Assembly (NCBI GenBank): GCA_046717125.1
Contig: JBKJVQ010000277.1
Span: 1-32,982 of the forward strand
Length of the DNA stretch: 32,982 bases
Source of the DNA: JBKJVQ01 sp046717125
GTDB lineage: Bacteria > Pseudomonadota > Alphaproteobacteria > Rhizobiales > Methyloligellaceae
Direction of reading: 5' to 3'
Part shown: one piece after another, positions 7,646 through 15,985 of the stretch
How positions within the stretch are numbered: position 1 is the stretch's first letter
Layout of the letters: the number at the start of each line of letters is the position of its first letter
Notes under the pieces: model-generated
The model's input: the letters and a program-made list of their open reading frames with translations, nothing else
What the model was told of the DNA's origin: nothing
Database searches by the model: none
Program-made: the position numbers and the translations under genes

Positions 7646-8944
7646 TCAGGTCTGTTGCCGGTGGCGGGCGACCGCGCTGACAGGAATGAGCGCAATGTCG
7701 CGGGCGGCAAGCCCTTCCGCCCACTGGCGGATTTCCGCAATCGTGAGCGGCAGGCTGCTCGCGACGCCGACCGCCACGCCGCGTTCGCGCGCCAGCGTTT
7801 CGAGCTGTCCGAGGACTTTGCGGATCTCGACCGCGTCGGGAACAGCATCAATCCGCGCCTGTGCGGTCTGATAGACGAGACCGGAATCAGCGGCGATCTG
7901 GCTCGCGGCCGAGCGCGCGGCGGTGCCGTCGTCGAGCCAGATCAGACCCCGGTTACGCGCTTCCTCGAGGACGGGGAGAAAGGCGGCCTGGGCCGCGGCG
8001 AACTTCGCGCCCATGTTGTTCGTCAGGCCGATATAGCCCGTGAATCGTGTCATCAGCCAGTGCAGCCGCTGCTGGTTCTCATCGGCAGAAAGCGAGGTCA
8101 GGAGCGTGTGGGGCCTAGGATCGTTGTCCGGATAGTCGAAAGGCTCAAGCGGGATTTGAAGCAGGATCTCGTGCCCGCCTGATCGCGCGCGCGCCGCCCA
8201 GTCCTGCACGTTCCGGCCGTAAGGTCCAAAGGCGAGGCTGATCGTGTCCGGCAGCTTGTCGATCGCCTCCTGCGTCGCTACCTCGGAGAGGCCGAGCCCG
8301 ACAACGAGGATCGCGATGCGCCCGGCCACATTCTGCGCGGCGGCCTGGGCCGCCGCGGGCCGCGCATAGACGTCCGCAGGGCGCTTCCCATCCGCGCCAA
8401 CCTTGGGCAGCGGTCCGTAGGCGGATGTTTCAACCAGCGCTTCGACCGGCGCGCTTGCAAGCTGAGCTGCCCCACCGGCCAGCCCGGCCTCCTGCACGCC
8501 AGGCAGAGAGGGCTCCGCCGGCGCCGACTGCGGATCGGCGGGCGGGCTGACGTCGGTCTGCCAGTCGATGTCCGGCGCCGGATCGGCCGGCTGGTCCGGT
8601 TGCGGCGCCTGTTCGGGTAAAGGTGGCGAGGCTTCCTGTGCGGGCGGTTGTGCAGGTGGCTCAGGCGCGGCCTGCTGCTGGCCTTGTGGATCGAGGCCGA
8701 ACACCGAGACCCCCGGAGGCAGTTCGAAATTGGAATCTGCCGCGCCGTCATCGCCGGGCAGGGAAGGCTGCTCCATGCCGGGAAGCGATTCACCGGCGGC
8801 AGGCGGCGGCGCATTCTCGCGCCCGTCGAAATTGACGATCGCCCGCGGCTCTCCCGCATCCGTTGCGGGATTCATGTAGAGCCAGCCGATGCCCCCGCCG
8901 ATTGCAGCGAGGAGGAGGAGTGCGGTGAACGCGAGCGTCTTCAT
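7646..8944 (-). CDS. Divergent polysaccharide deacetylase family protein (YibQ/DUF610)
   Basis: A 432-residue envelope protein of the divergent polysaccharide deacetylase family, whose E. coli member is YibQ. Residues 3-23 are a single hydrophobic anchor or uncleaved signal. Residues about 45-205 are a low-complexity Pro/Ala/Gln-rich linker. The folded domain runs from about 208 (RIAILVVGLGLSEVATQEAI) to the end and includes LQIPLEPFDYP, the GYIGLTNNMGAKF motif and a final ALIPVSAVARHR. The family often lies beside EnvC and CtpA, as here, and is thought to act on the cell wall; its exact reaction is not established. It starts 169 bases after ctpA. The intergenic piece 8945-9113 holds only a weak 6-bp inverted repeat. 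Confidence 0.9.
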   Translation of the reverse strand: MKTLAFTALLLLAAIGGGIGWLYMNPATDAGEPRAIVNFDGRENAPPPAAGESLPGMEQPSLPGDDGAADSNFELPPGVSVFGLDPQGQQQAAPEPPAQPPAQEASPPLPEQAPQPDQPADPAPDIDWQTDVSPPADPQSAPAEPSLPGVQEAGLAGGAAQLASAPVEALVETSAYGPLPKVGADGKRPADVYARPAAAQAAAQNVAGRIAILVVGLGLSEVATQEAIDKLPDTISLAFGPYGRNVQDWAARARSGGHEILLQIPLEPFDYPDNDPRPHTLLTSLSADENQQRLHWLMTRFTGYIGLTNNMGAKFAAAQAAFLPVLEEARNRGLIWLDDGTAARSAASQIAADSGLVYQTAQARIDAVPDAVEIRKVLGQLETLARERGVAVGVASSLPLTIAEIRQWAEGLAARDIALIPVSAVARHRQQT

Positions 8945-9113
8945 GCGCGCATGCTCCAGGCCATAGCCGAAGAATTGATCGTCGCGCCGGTTGGGCCGCG
9001 ACTCGGGACATGACGGTCACGCAAATGAACGGCCGTGACAACCCTGCGCCGCATGCGGACTAGAGTCGACCCGTCACGCGCGCCTGATCAGGACTCCGCC
9101 GGCAGCACGCCTG

Positions 9114-10475
9114 TCAGTTCGGCAACGGGGTTTTCGCCGCCGCATCGGTTTCGGTCGCCTTATCGACGGAGCCCGACTCAGCTGACTTGACGCCACGCAG
9201 GATGTCCATGGCGTAGAGAAGCTGGGCGTCCTTCTCCTTCTCGGGCGGAACATAGGAGTTCGATCCCGATTCCTCGGCTTCCTTGCCGTCCTCGCTAAGG
9301 AGATGGCCGCGGAGCGAAGCCTCGCCGCGGGGCTCGGTCAGCTTTTCCTTCATCTCGGGCGGGAGTTCCTGCTCGACCACGATATTCGGCTCGATGCCCT
9401 TGGCCTGGATCGAGCGCCCCGCCGGCGTGTAGTAGCGCGCCGTCGTCAGGCGGATCGCGCCATTGGTACCGAGCGGGATGATGGTCTGGACCGACCCTTT
9501 GCCGAAGGAACGCGTGCCAACGACGGTCGCGCGGTGATGGTCCTGCAACGCGCCGGCCACGATCTCGGATGCCGAGGCCGCGCCGCCATTGATCAGCACG
9601 ACGACCTTCTTGCCGTTGGTCAGGTCGCCCGCGCGCGCGTTCGAGCGCTGGGTCTCCTCCATATTGCGGCCGCGCGTAATCACGATCGCTCCCTTGTCGA
9701 GGAAAGCGTCGGACACGGCGATCGCCTGATCGAGCAGGCCGCCCGGATTGTTGCGCAGGTCGAGCACATAGCCCTTCAGCTTGTTGCCCGACTTTTTCTC
9801 GACGTTGTCGACAGCGTCCTTGAGCGCGTTGTAGGTCTGCTCATTGAACGTCGTCATCCTTATGTAGCCGATGTCCTCACCCTCGACGGAGAACTTCACT
9901 GGGTTGATGCGGATGATGTCGCGGGTCAGCTTGATCTTGACCGGCTCTTCCACGTTCTTGCGGACTACCGTGAGTTCGATCGGGGAATTGACCGGGCCGC
10001 GCATCTTCTCGACCGCTTCCTGAAGGGTCAGGCCGAGAATTTGCTCGTTGTCGAGATGGGTAATGAGGTCGCCCGACATGACGCCCGCGCGCTGCGCCGG
10101 CGTGTCTTCTATCGGGGCCACCACCTTGACGACGCCATTCTCCATCGTGACCTCGATGCCGAGGCCGCCGAATTCGCCGCGTGTCTGCACCTGCATGTCG
10201 CGGAAATGTTTGACGTTAAGATAGGCGGAGTGCGGATCGAGCGCGGCCAGCATCCCGTTGATCGCGGATTCGATGAGCTTCTCGTCGTCCGGCTTCTCGA
10301 CATAGTCGGAGCGGACCCGCTCAAGCACGTCGCCGAACAGATCGAGCTGGCGATAGATTTCCGCGTTGGCGGCGATCGCCGACGGACTGCGCGGAATGTT
10401 CAGCAGCATGGTCCCCGCGCCCAGCGCGACCAGTGCCGCCGTCGCTCCCAGAGCGATTTTCGTTTTCCGCATCAT
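9114..10475 (-). CDS. ctpA: Carboxy-terminal processing protease, S41 family
   Basis: Periplasmic tail-specific serine protease. From ATG 10475 the product has 453 residues: a signal/anchor (about 5-26), a helical cap, a PDZ domain (about 100-185, from GEFGGLGIEVTMENG) and the S41 core. Catalytic Ser301 (GGAASASEIVAGALQD) and Lys326 (SFGKGSVQ) are 25 residues apart, as in other family members. The C-terminal 60 residues are charged and low in complexity. ATG 10475 forms an ATGA overlap with the envC stop and follows GAGAAGGTGCAAGG, so I prefer it to an in-frame start 33 bases upstream. Pairing with EnvC suggests control of peptidoglycan hydrolases, as known for CtpA-type proteases; this is inference here. 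Confidence 0.93.
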   Translation of the reverse strand: MMRKTKIALGATAALVALGAGTMLLNIPRSPSAIAANAEIYRQLDLFGDVLERVRSDYVEKPDDEKLIESAINGMLAALDPHSAYLNVKHFRDMQVQTRGEFGGLGIEVTMENGVVKVVAPIEDTPAQRAGVMSGDLITHLDNEQILGLTLQEAVEKMRGPVNSPIELTVVRKNVEEPVKIKLTRDIIRINPVKFSVEGEDIGYIRMTTFNEQTYNALKDAVDNVEKKSGNKLKGYVLDLRNNPGGLLDQAIAVSDAFLDKGAIVITRGRNMEETQRSNARAGDLTNGKKVVVLINGGAASASEIVAGALQDHHRATVVGTRSFGKGSVQTIIPLGTNGAIRLTTARYYTPAGRSIQAKGIEPNIVVEQELPPEMKEKLTEPRGEASLRGHLLSEDGKEAEESGSNSYVPPEKEKDAQLLYAMDILRGVKSAESGSVDKATETDAAAKTPLPN

Positions 10476-11812
10476 CCTTGCACCTTCTCGGAAGACAGAG
10501 ACCACCACGGATCGGGGTCAATCGGACGACCGTCCTTACGAAACTCTACATAAAGCACAGGTCGCTTCTGAGCACCCTGACCCGCCCCGGCCGCCGCCGC
10601 CGCGTCCATTACCGCGGCCGGCTCGCCCGCGAGCACGAACTGACCGGGGCTGACGTCAATGCGCCTCATCCCCGCCAGCAGAATATGGTATCCCTCGCCC
10701 GCATTGATAATCAAGAGTTGGCCATAGGACCGGAACGGTCCTGCATACACGACCCATCCGTCGCACGGACTTGTGATGCGGGCTTCGCTGCGTGTTTCGA
10801 GCGACATGCCTTTCGCCGGCGCCCCGTCGTCGCCCTCTTCGCCGAATCGCTTCACCGGTTTGCCGCTGGCCGGCAGCGCCAAAGCGCCCTTGGCCGACGC
10901 GAACGGCACGCCCGGCTTCATACGGCCCGGCGTCAGGAACGCGAGGCGTTTCGATTCGGATGGCGCGAGCACAACCGCTTCCTTCTCCTTCTTCGCGGCA
11001 AGCTCCGCCTCGTAGCGGGCGATCTCGGCCTTGGCCACTTCGTCGTCGAGCTTGCCGATCAGCTGGTTGAGGTCGCCGACCTCCCTGGCGCGCGAATCGG
11101 CGCGTGCCTTCACCTCGGCGAGCGTGCCTTGCGTCGCGGCGAGCGCCTTCTGCTTTTCAGCCAGCAGCCGGTCGGTCTCGTCGCGTTCGGCGGCCAGCCC
11201 GCGCAATGCGAGGCCGAGCGAAGCGCGCTGGGTGCTCAGATCCCTTTCGAGGTGCACGAGCCCGTCGAGTTCACGCGACAGATTGTCGGCCTGGTATTTG
11301 ATCTCGGGCAACACGGTTGCCAGCAGCATCGCCCCGCGCACGGATTTGAGCGACTCGCCGCGCCGTGTGATCAGCGCCGGCGGCGGCTGGCGGCCGATCC
11401 GCTGCATGGCGGCGAGCAGCGCCGAGATCGTGCGCCTCCGGTCCCGGATCGAGCTGCGGATAACGCCGGCCTGCTCGGCCAGCGCATCGATCTTCGTTTC
11501 CGTGTCGGACAGTTTTTCTTCGCTCTCCTGCACGCGGCGGGCGGCCTGGATCAGCGCATCGTTCAGCCGGGCGCGCTCGGCGGCGATTTCCTCGACGCTG
11601 CGCACGATGCCGGCCTGCTTGTTCTTGTCCGCTTCAAGCTGCCTGCTTGCTTCGTCGAGCTTGCGTTTTGCATCCTCGCGCTTTGTCTCGGGAGAAGCGG
11701 GAGATGAGGCGGCCCGCGGAGGCGCTGCATTCTGCGCTGCGGCGCTGGTCGCAATGGTCGCGGTCAGCGCGAGCGCGGTCAGGCGTGCGGCGGTCGCCAG
11801 TCTCGGCGGCAT
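10472..11812 (-). CDS. envC: EnvC-like murein hydrolase activator with degenerate LytM domain
   Basis: A 446-residue periplasmic protein with a signal peptide (MPPRLATAARLTALALTATI, cut after about ATSAAAQ), a long coiled coil (about 45-285) and a C-terminal LytM/M23-like domain. The zinc ligands of active M23 peptidases are missing: the HxGxD region reads GAPAKGMSLETR, the next His position reads GYHILLAGM, and the HxH motif is replaced by LYVEFRKDG. This matches EnvC, a non-catalytic activator of amidases at the division septum. The frame is open to ATG 11914, which would overlap the rlmH stop as ATGA, but that start puts 34 charged residues before the signal peptide; I therefore use 11812 with moderate certainty. 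ctpA follows with a 4-base overlap. Confidence 0.9.
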   Translation of the reverse strand: MPPRLATAARLTALALTATIATSAAAQNAAPPRAASSPASPETKREDAKRKLDEASRQLEADKNKQAGIVRSVEEIAAERARLNDALIQAARRVQESEEKLSDTETKIDALAEQAGVIRSSIRDRRRTISALLAAMQRIGRQPPPALITRRGESLKSVRGAMLLATVLPEIKYQADNLSRELDGLVHLERDLSTQRASLGLALRGLAAERDETDRLLAEKQKALAATQGTLAEVKARADSRAREVGDLNQLIGKLDDEVAKAEIARYEAELAAKKEKEAVVLAPSESKRLAFLTPGRMKPGVPFASAKGALALPASGKPVKRFGEEGDDGAPAKGMSLETRSEARITSPCDGWVVYAGPFRSYGQLLIINAGEGYHILLAGMRRIDVSPGQFVLAGEPAAVMDAAAAAGAGQGAQKRPVLYVEFRKDGRPIDPDPWWSLSSEKVQG

Positions 11813-11910
11813 GCAGCTCTGTTCCCTTGTGACGAGACCCGAACGCACGCGGCCCAGACTACGCGCAGGATGACGACTATGCGAAGGAATCAAGGCCAAG
11901 CTGCGGCGAT

Positions 11911-12393
11911 TCATGCGCGATGATAGGGGTGACCGGCAAGCATCGTCGCGGCTCGGTAGAGTTGCTCGGCAAGGACGATGCGGGCGATCCCGTGCGGCAG
12001 GGTGAGGGCGCTGAGCGATATGATCCGGTCGCTCCTTGTCCGCGCCGCATCGCCGTGCCCATCCGCGCCGCCGATGAGGAAAGTCAGCGCCGCGGCCCCG
12101 CTGTCGCGCAAAGCGGCGATATCCGCCGCAAACCGGCCGCTGGTCAGAGCGTCACCCTTTTCGTCCAGCGCCCAAACGATCCCGTCCGCCGGCAGTTTCG
12201 CAATCAGGCCCTGCGCCTCCTGGTTACGGCGTTGGGTCGCGGTGCGGGCAACCGACTCTTTCACATCGAACGTCGCGAAAGGCGCAAGTCCTACTGACCG
12301 GCCGATTTGCGCAATCCGCGTCGCGTAATCGTCGTACAACGCACGCTCGTTCCCGGCCCGCAGCCGGCCGACCGCTTCGATCAAAAGGCGCAC
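11911..12393 (-). CDS. rlmH: 23S rRNA (pseudouridine1915-N3)-methyltransferase
   Basis: SPOUT-class methyltransferase that modifies pseudouridine 1915 in helix 69 of 23S rRNA, using S-adenosylmethionine. All 160 residues align with the family: FLIGGADGHG (residues 105-114, cofactor knot), LPHGIARIVLAEQLYRA (132-148) and the near-universal C-terminus GHPYHR (154-159), which holds the catalytic region. It lies 22 bases after rsfS, the usual partner in bacteria; both act on the large ribosomal subunit. The stop overlaps an ATG for a longer envC reading frame. Confidence 0.96.
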   Translation of the reverse strand: MRLLIEAVGRLRAGNERALYDDYATRIAQIGRSVGLAPFATFDVKESVARTATQRRNQEAQGLIAKLPADGIVWALDEKGDALTSGRFAADIAALRDSGAAALTFLIGGADGHGDAARTRSDRIISLSALTLPHGIARIVLAEQLYRAATMLAGHPYHRA

Positions 12394-12415
12394 GGAACCA
12401 TCCTGAACGGATGCG

Positions 12416-12826
12416 TCAGACGGCCAGCCTCTCGGGCGGGCGATCGGCCGACCACATCTTTTCGAGATTGTAGAAGCTCCGCGTCTCGGGCCGGAAGACG
12501 TGGACGATCACGTCACCCGTATCGATCAGGACCCAGTCGCATTGCGGCACGCCCTCGACGCGCACCCGCCCATAGCCCTGGTCCTTAAGTTTCTTGACGA
12601 GTTGGTCAGCGACCGCGCCGACATGGCGTTGGGATCGGCCGGATGCGACGACCATGTGGTCGCCGAGCGGGGACTTGCCCCGGAGGTCGATCGCGACGAC
12701 ATCCTCGGCTTTGGCGTCATCGAGAATGTCGAGGACGGAACCGAGAAGCGCCGGCTCCGCACCGCGAACGGTGGCGGGACCGGATAGAGGCGCAAGCCCG
12801 GAGGCGGCCCCGAAACGGATTGTCAT
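12416..12826 (-). CDS. rsfS: Ribosome silencing factor RsfS
   Basis: Binds ribosomal protein L14 on the 50S subunit and blocks subunit joining, mainly when nutrients are scarce. The 136-residue product has the family core from LLGSVLDILDDAKAEDVVAI through GKSPLGDHMVVASGRSQRHV and QGYGRVRVEG to the signature DWVLIDTGDVIVHVFRPETR and FYNLEKMW. The frame is open 29 codons further upstream into the nadD-rsfS gap. ATG 12826 is chosen as the first Met giving a normal length, though its ribosome site is weak. It lies about 100 bases after nadD and 22 before rlmH. Confidence 0.93.
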   Translation of the reverse strand: MTIRFGAASGLAPLSGPATVRGAEPALLGSVLDILDDAKAEDVVAIDLRGKSPLGDHMVVASGRSQRHVGAVADQLVKKLKDQGYGRVRVEGVPQCDWVLIDTGDVIVHVFRPETRSFYNLEKMWSADRPPERLAV

Positions 12827-12925
12827 TGGTCGGCGGGTGTCCTTTCCTGGTTGGCCCGAACCTGCGTGCGCGATTCGATAACCCGCGCCAGCATGACTAA
12901 AGATAGGGGGCAATCGGGGATTATT

Positions 12926-13501
12926 TCAATAGCTCGTAGGCGGGGCGCCCGACGCAGCCCGCAGCGCTGTTGATGACAGGGCCGAAAGCCGCGACGACAG
13001 AATCGTCCACGCGGGGGGCGGAAGCAGGGCGAGGGCGGCCGCGTCCGCTTCATCTATGCGGTATTTGGCGAACGCAATGACGGCCCGGCTGCCTTGCGCT
13101 TTCAGCCGATAGCCTGGCCGGTCGATCACCGCAATTGGGATGGTTCGGAACAGCGCGCGCCAGTTCTTCCAGCGATGGAACCCGCCAAGATTGTCCGCGC
13201 CCATGATCCAGACGAATCGGGTCGCGGGCCAGCGGCGGCGAAGGCGGCGGATCGTGTCGATCGTATAAACAGTGCCCAGCCGCGCCTCGATGTCCGTCGC
13301 GAGAATCCGCGGATGATGCGCAAGAACCTGCGCGGCGGCGATTCTGTTTTCAATCGGCTGCGGAGCCGCCTTGAGCGGGTTGCCGGGCGAGACCAGCCAC
13401 CACACGGCGTCGAGCCGAAGCCGCTTCACGGCCGTCAGGCTGATCCCGCGATGCGCCGCATGCGCGGGATCGAACGAGCCGCCGAGCAGCCCGATCCGCA
13501 T
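12926..13501 (-). CDS. nadD: Nicotinate-nucleotide adenylyltransferase
   Basis: Joins nicotinate mononucleotide to AMP in NAD synthesis. The 191-residue product begins RIGLLGGSFDPAHAAHRGIS, the nucleotide-binding loop with the two conserved His residues. The usual HxGH motif reads HAAH, with Ala in place of Gly. WWLVSPGNPLK, FVWIMGADNLGGFHRWKNW and the C-terminal LSSTALRA (the SSTxxR phosphate-binding motif) are all present. ATG 13501 lacks a strong ribosome site; a TTG about 27 bases upstream is possible. The gene lies 43 bases after proA. A near-perfect 30-base dyad covers the HAAH codons (13442-13471). Confidence 0.93.
   Translation of the reverse strand: MRIGLLGGSFDPAHAAHRGISLTAVKRLRLDAVWWLVSPGNPLKAAPQPIENRIAAAQVLAHHPRILATDIEARLGTVYTIDTIRRLRRRWPATRFVWIMGADNLGGFHRWKNWRALFRTIPIAVIDRPGYRLKAQGSRAVIAFAKYRIDEADAAALALLPPPAWTILSSRLSALSSTALRAASGAPPTSY
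13442..13471. repeat. Near-perfect 30-base dyad inside nadD
   Basis: GATCCCGCG (13442-13450) and CGCGGGATC (13463-13471) flank ATGCG-C-CGCAT (13451-13461) plus one unpaired G at 13462, giving a 14-bp stem. It covers the nadD codons for the FDPAHAAHRG loop, about 30 bases into the coding sequence. Confidence 0.8.
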
Positions 13502-13544
13502 GCCGGGGGCGGCAACCGGCTGGTGGATCAAGAACGGCGTCCGG

Positions 13545-14837
13545 TCATGGCCGAATCTGCCCCGAGCCGCGCACGACATATTTGAACGTCGTGAGCTGTT
13601 CGACGCCGACGGGACCGCGCGCATGCAGCCGACCGGTGGCGATGCCGATCTCTGCGCCCATGCCGAACTCGCCGCCATCGGCGAACTGGGTCGAGGCGTT
13701 GTGCACGACGATGGCGCTGTCGACGGTTGTCAGGAACTTGTCCGCCGCGGCCTGATTCTCCGTGACGATCGCGTCCGTGTGCTGCGAGCCCTTGGCCGCG
13801 ATGTGCTGCATCGCCTCGTCGATGCCGCCGACGACTTTCACAGCGACGATCGCGTCCAGAAACTCCCGGCCGTAATCCGCCTCCGTCGCAGCCGTCACGC
13901 GCGGATTGACCGCCTGCGTCTCCGCATCGCCGCGCACTTCGCACCCCGCCTCGATCAATCCCGCGACGATGGGTGCAAGATGCGTCGGTGCGCAGGCGCG
14001 GTCGACCAGCACGGTTTCGGTCGCACCGCAAATGCCGGTCCGGCGCATCTTGGCGTTGACGACGATCTGCTGCGCCATATCGCGATCGGCGTCCGCGTGA
14101 ACGTAAGTGTGGCAGATGCCCTCGAGATGGGCGAACACCGGCACGCGGGCCTCGTCCTGTACGCGCGCGACAAGGCTTTTGCCGCCGCGTGGCACGATCA
14201 CGTCGATAATGCCGTCGAGCCCCGCCAGCATATGGCCGACCGCTTCGCGATCGGGGACCGGCACAATCTGGATCGCGGACGCCGGAATATTATGGGAGAC
14301 CGCGCCTTCGACCAGCCGGGCATGGATCGCGAGCGCGGTGTTCTGTCCGTCCGATCCGCCCCGCAGGATGACGGCGTTGCCGCTCTTCAGCGCAAGGCCG
14401 CCGGCATCGGCCGTCACGTTGGGGCGGCTCTCGAAGATGATGCCGATGACGCCGAGCGGGACGCGCACGCGGCTGATGCGAAGGCCGTTCGGCCGCGTCC
14501 AATCGGCGATGACCTCACCGACCGGGTCTGGGAGGCGTGCAATCTCCTCCAGCCCGCGCGCCATTGAATCGATCCGGTCGGCATCCAGCGTCAGCCGCTC
14601 GATAAATGCCGTATCCCTTCCGCCCAATCTCGCATCGACGATGTCATGCATGTTGGCGGCGAGCAGGTCGGCCGTATCGCGCCGTATCGCGTCCGCCATG
14701 GCGATAAGCGCCGCGTTCTTGTCGGCGGTAGGCGCGCGCGCAAGGATGCGCGCGGCGGCGCGTGCCTCGCGCCCGAGCGCAAGCATCAGTGTACGGATCG
14801 TTTCCTTCGGCTCGTGAAGTTTCAGGCTGACGTCCAT
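13545..14837 (-). CDS. proA: Glutamate-5-semialdehyde dehydrogenase (gamma-glutamyl phosphate reductase)
   Basis: Second step of proline synthesis: NADPH-dependent reduction of gamma-glutamyl phosphate. The 430-residue length is normal. Visible signatures are VPLGVIGIIFESRPNVT (127-143), LRGGSDGQN (158-166), catalytic Cys270 in RRTGICGATETV, and the C-terminal ARGPVGVEQLTTFKYVVRG. The ATG at 14837 lies inside the end of proB, a 16-base overlap, so the two enzymes, which handle an unstable intermediate, are made together. nadD follows after 43 bases. Confidence 0.97.
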   Translation of the reverse strand: MDVSLKLHEPKETIRTLMLALGREARAAARILARAPTADKNAALIAMADAIRRDTADLLAANMHDIVDARLGGRDTAFIERLTLDADRIDSMARGLEEIARLPDPVGEVIADWTRPNGLRISRVRVPLGVIGIIFESRPNVTADAGGLALKSGNAVILRGGSDGQNTALAIHARLVEGAVSHNIPASAIQIVPVPDREAVGHMLAGLDGIIDVIVPRGGKSLVARVQDEARVPVFAHLEGICHTYVHADADRDMAQQIVVNAKMRRTGICGATETVLVDRACAPTHLAPIVAGLIEAGCEVRGDAETQAVNPRVTAATEADYGREFLDAIVAVKVVGGIDEAMQHIAAKGSQHTDAIVTENQAAADKFLTTVDSAIVVHNASTQFADGGEFGMGAEIGIATGRLHARGPVGVEQLTTFKYVVRGSGQIRP

Positions 14838-15985
14838 GTCTCACCTTGTGCGGCCGCGCGCGGGACCGGCTCCTTCATCGCCATATCGTCGCGGTGAATC
14901 ATCTCGCGCCGGCCACGGTAGCCGAGCACGGCCTCGATTTCACCGCTCTTCCGGCCGGCGATGCGCGCAGCCTCATCGTGATCGTAGGCGGCGAGCCCGC
15001 GCCCGATCTCGACGCGCGATGCGTTGAGGATCGCGACGGCGTCGCCGCGATGGAACCGCCCTTCGATCGCGGTCACGCCGGCGGGCAACAGGCTCTTGCC
15101 GAGGCTGAGCGCCCGCGCCGCGCCATCGTCGACCACCATCGTGCCGCGCGGCTCGAGCGCGCCGGCGATCCAGCGCTTCCGCGCCGCCACGGGATCGGTA
15201 CGCGACAGAAACCAGGTCGCGGCCGCACCCTCGCCCAGCGCGTGCAACGGATGCAGCGCCTTGCCGGATGCGATCACCATGTCGACGCCGGCTTCGGTCG
15301 CGATCCGCGCCGCCGTGATCTTGGTCACCATGCCGCCGCGCGAGAGCTCGGTTCCCGCGTCCCCGGCCATGGCGACGATTTCGGGCGTGATCTCGGTCAC
15401 TTCGCCGAGTCGCATTGCGCCGGGCGAGGAGCCGGGAGGGGCGGTATAGAGTCCGTCGACGTCGGAGAGCAGCACGAGGCAGTCTGCGCTCATCATGGAG
15501 GCAACGCGCGCGGCGAGCCTGTCATTGTCGCCATAGCGGATTTCCGTCGTCGCCACCGTGTCGTTCTCGTTGACGACGGGGATTGCGCCGAGGCGCAGCA
15601 GGGTTGTCATGGTCGAGCGCGCATTGAGATAGCGGCGGCGCTCCTCGGTGTCGCCGAGCGTGACGAGGATCTGAGCGGCGACAAGACCGTGCGCCGCGAA
15701 CGCCGCCTCATAGGCATGGGCGAGATCGATCTGGCCGACAGCGGCCGCAGCCTGGCTGACATCCAGCCGCAGCGGCCCCTTCGGCAGGCCGAGCACGTTG
15801 CGGCCGAGGGCGATCGCGCCTGACGAGACGACGATCAGCTCGCGGCCTTGCTGCTTGAGCTGGGCGAGGTCGGCGGCAAGGGACGCAAGCCACTCGGTCT
15901 TGAGCTTCCCCGTCTTACGGTCGACGATCAGGGCGGAGCCCGTCTTGACGACGATGCGTCGCGCGCGTTGCCATTCCGCTCTCAT
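14822..15985 (-). CDS. proB: Glutamate 5-kinase with C-terminal PUA domain
   Basis: First step of proline synthesis, the usual site of feedback inhibition by proline. From ATG 15985 (MRAEWQRARRIVVKTGSALI) the product has 387 residues: an amino-acid kinase domain (about 10-265, with VVSSGAIALG, GDTEERRRYLNAR, PVVNENDTV and the GGMVTKITAA substrate loop) and a PUA domain (about 280-375). The start is chosen because GAGGA lies 9 bases upstream and the ATG overlaps the obgE stop as ATGA; ATG 15994 has no room for a ribosome site. A much longer open frame upstream is the shadow of obgE. Confidence 0.96.
   Translation of the reverse strand: MRAEWQRARRIVVKTGSALIVDRKTGKLKTEWLASLAADLAQLKQQGRELIVVSSGAIALGRNVLGLPKGPLRLDVSQAAAAVGQIDLAHAYEAAFAAHGLVAAQILVTLGDTEERRRYLNARSTMTTLLRLGAIPVVNENDTVATTEIRYGDNDRLAARVASMMSADCLVLLSDVDGLYTAPPGSSPGAMRLGEVTEITPEIVAMAGDAGTELSRGGMVTKITAARIATEAGVDMVIASGKALHPLHALGEGAAATWFLSRTDPVAARKRWIAGALEPRGTMVVDDGAARALSLGKSLLPAGVTAIEGRFHRGDAVAILNASRVEIGRGLAAYDHDEAARIAGRKSGEIEAVLGYRGRREMIHRDDMAMKEPVPRAAAQGETWTSA

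Noticed and set aside
7629..7851. 74-residue N-terminal extension of rppH
   Set aside because: It overlaps the deacetylase gene in another frame and is Arg/Ser-rich; family members start at MNDLAP-like positions.
9013..9042. GTCACG/CGTGAC inverted repeat in the ctpA-deacetylase gap as a regulatory site
   Set aside because: The stem is only 6 bp, with no flanking support.
9303..10553. Plus-strand 416-aa open frame opposite ctpA
   Set aside because: Arg/His/Asp-rich shadow typical of GC-rich antisense frames; ctpA shows a full S41 active site.
10433..11707. Plus-strand 424-aa open frame opposite envC
   Set aside because: Composition is that of a mirror frame, and envC has signal peptide, coiled coil and LytM-like domain.
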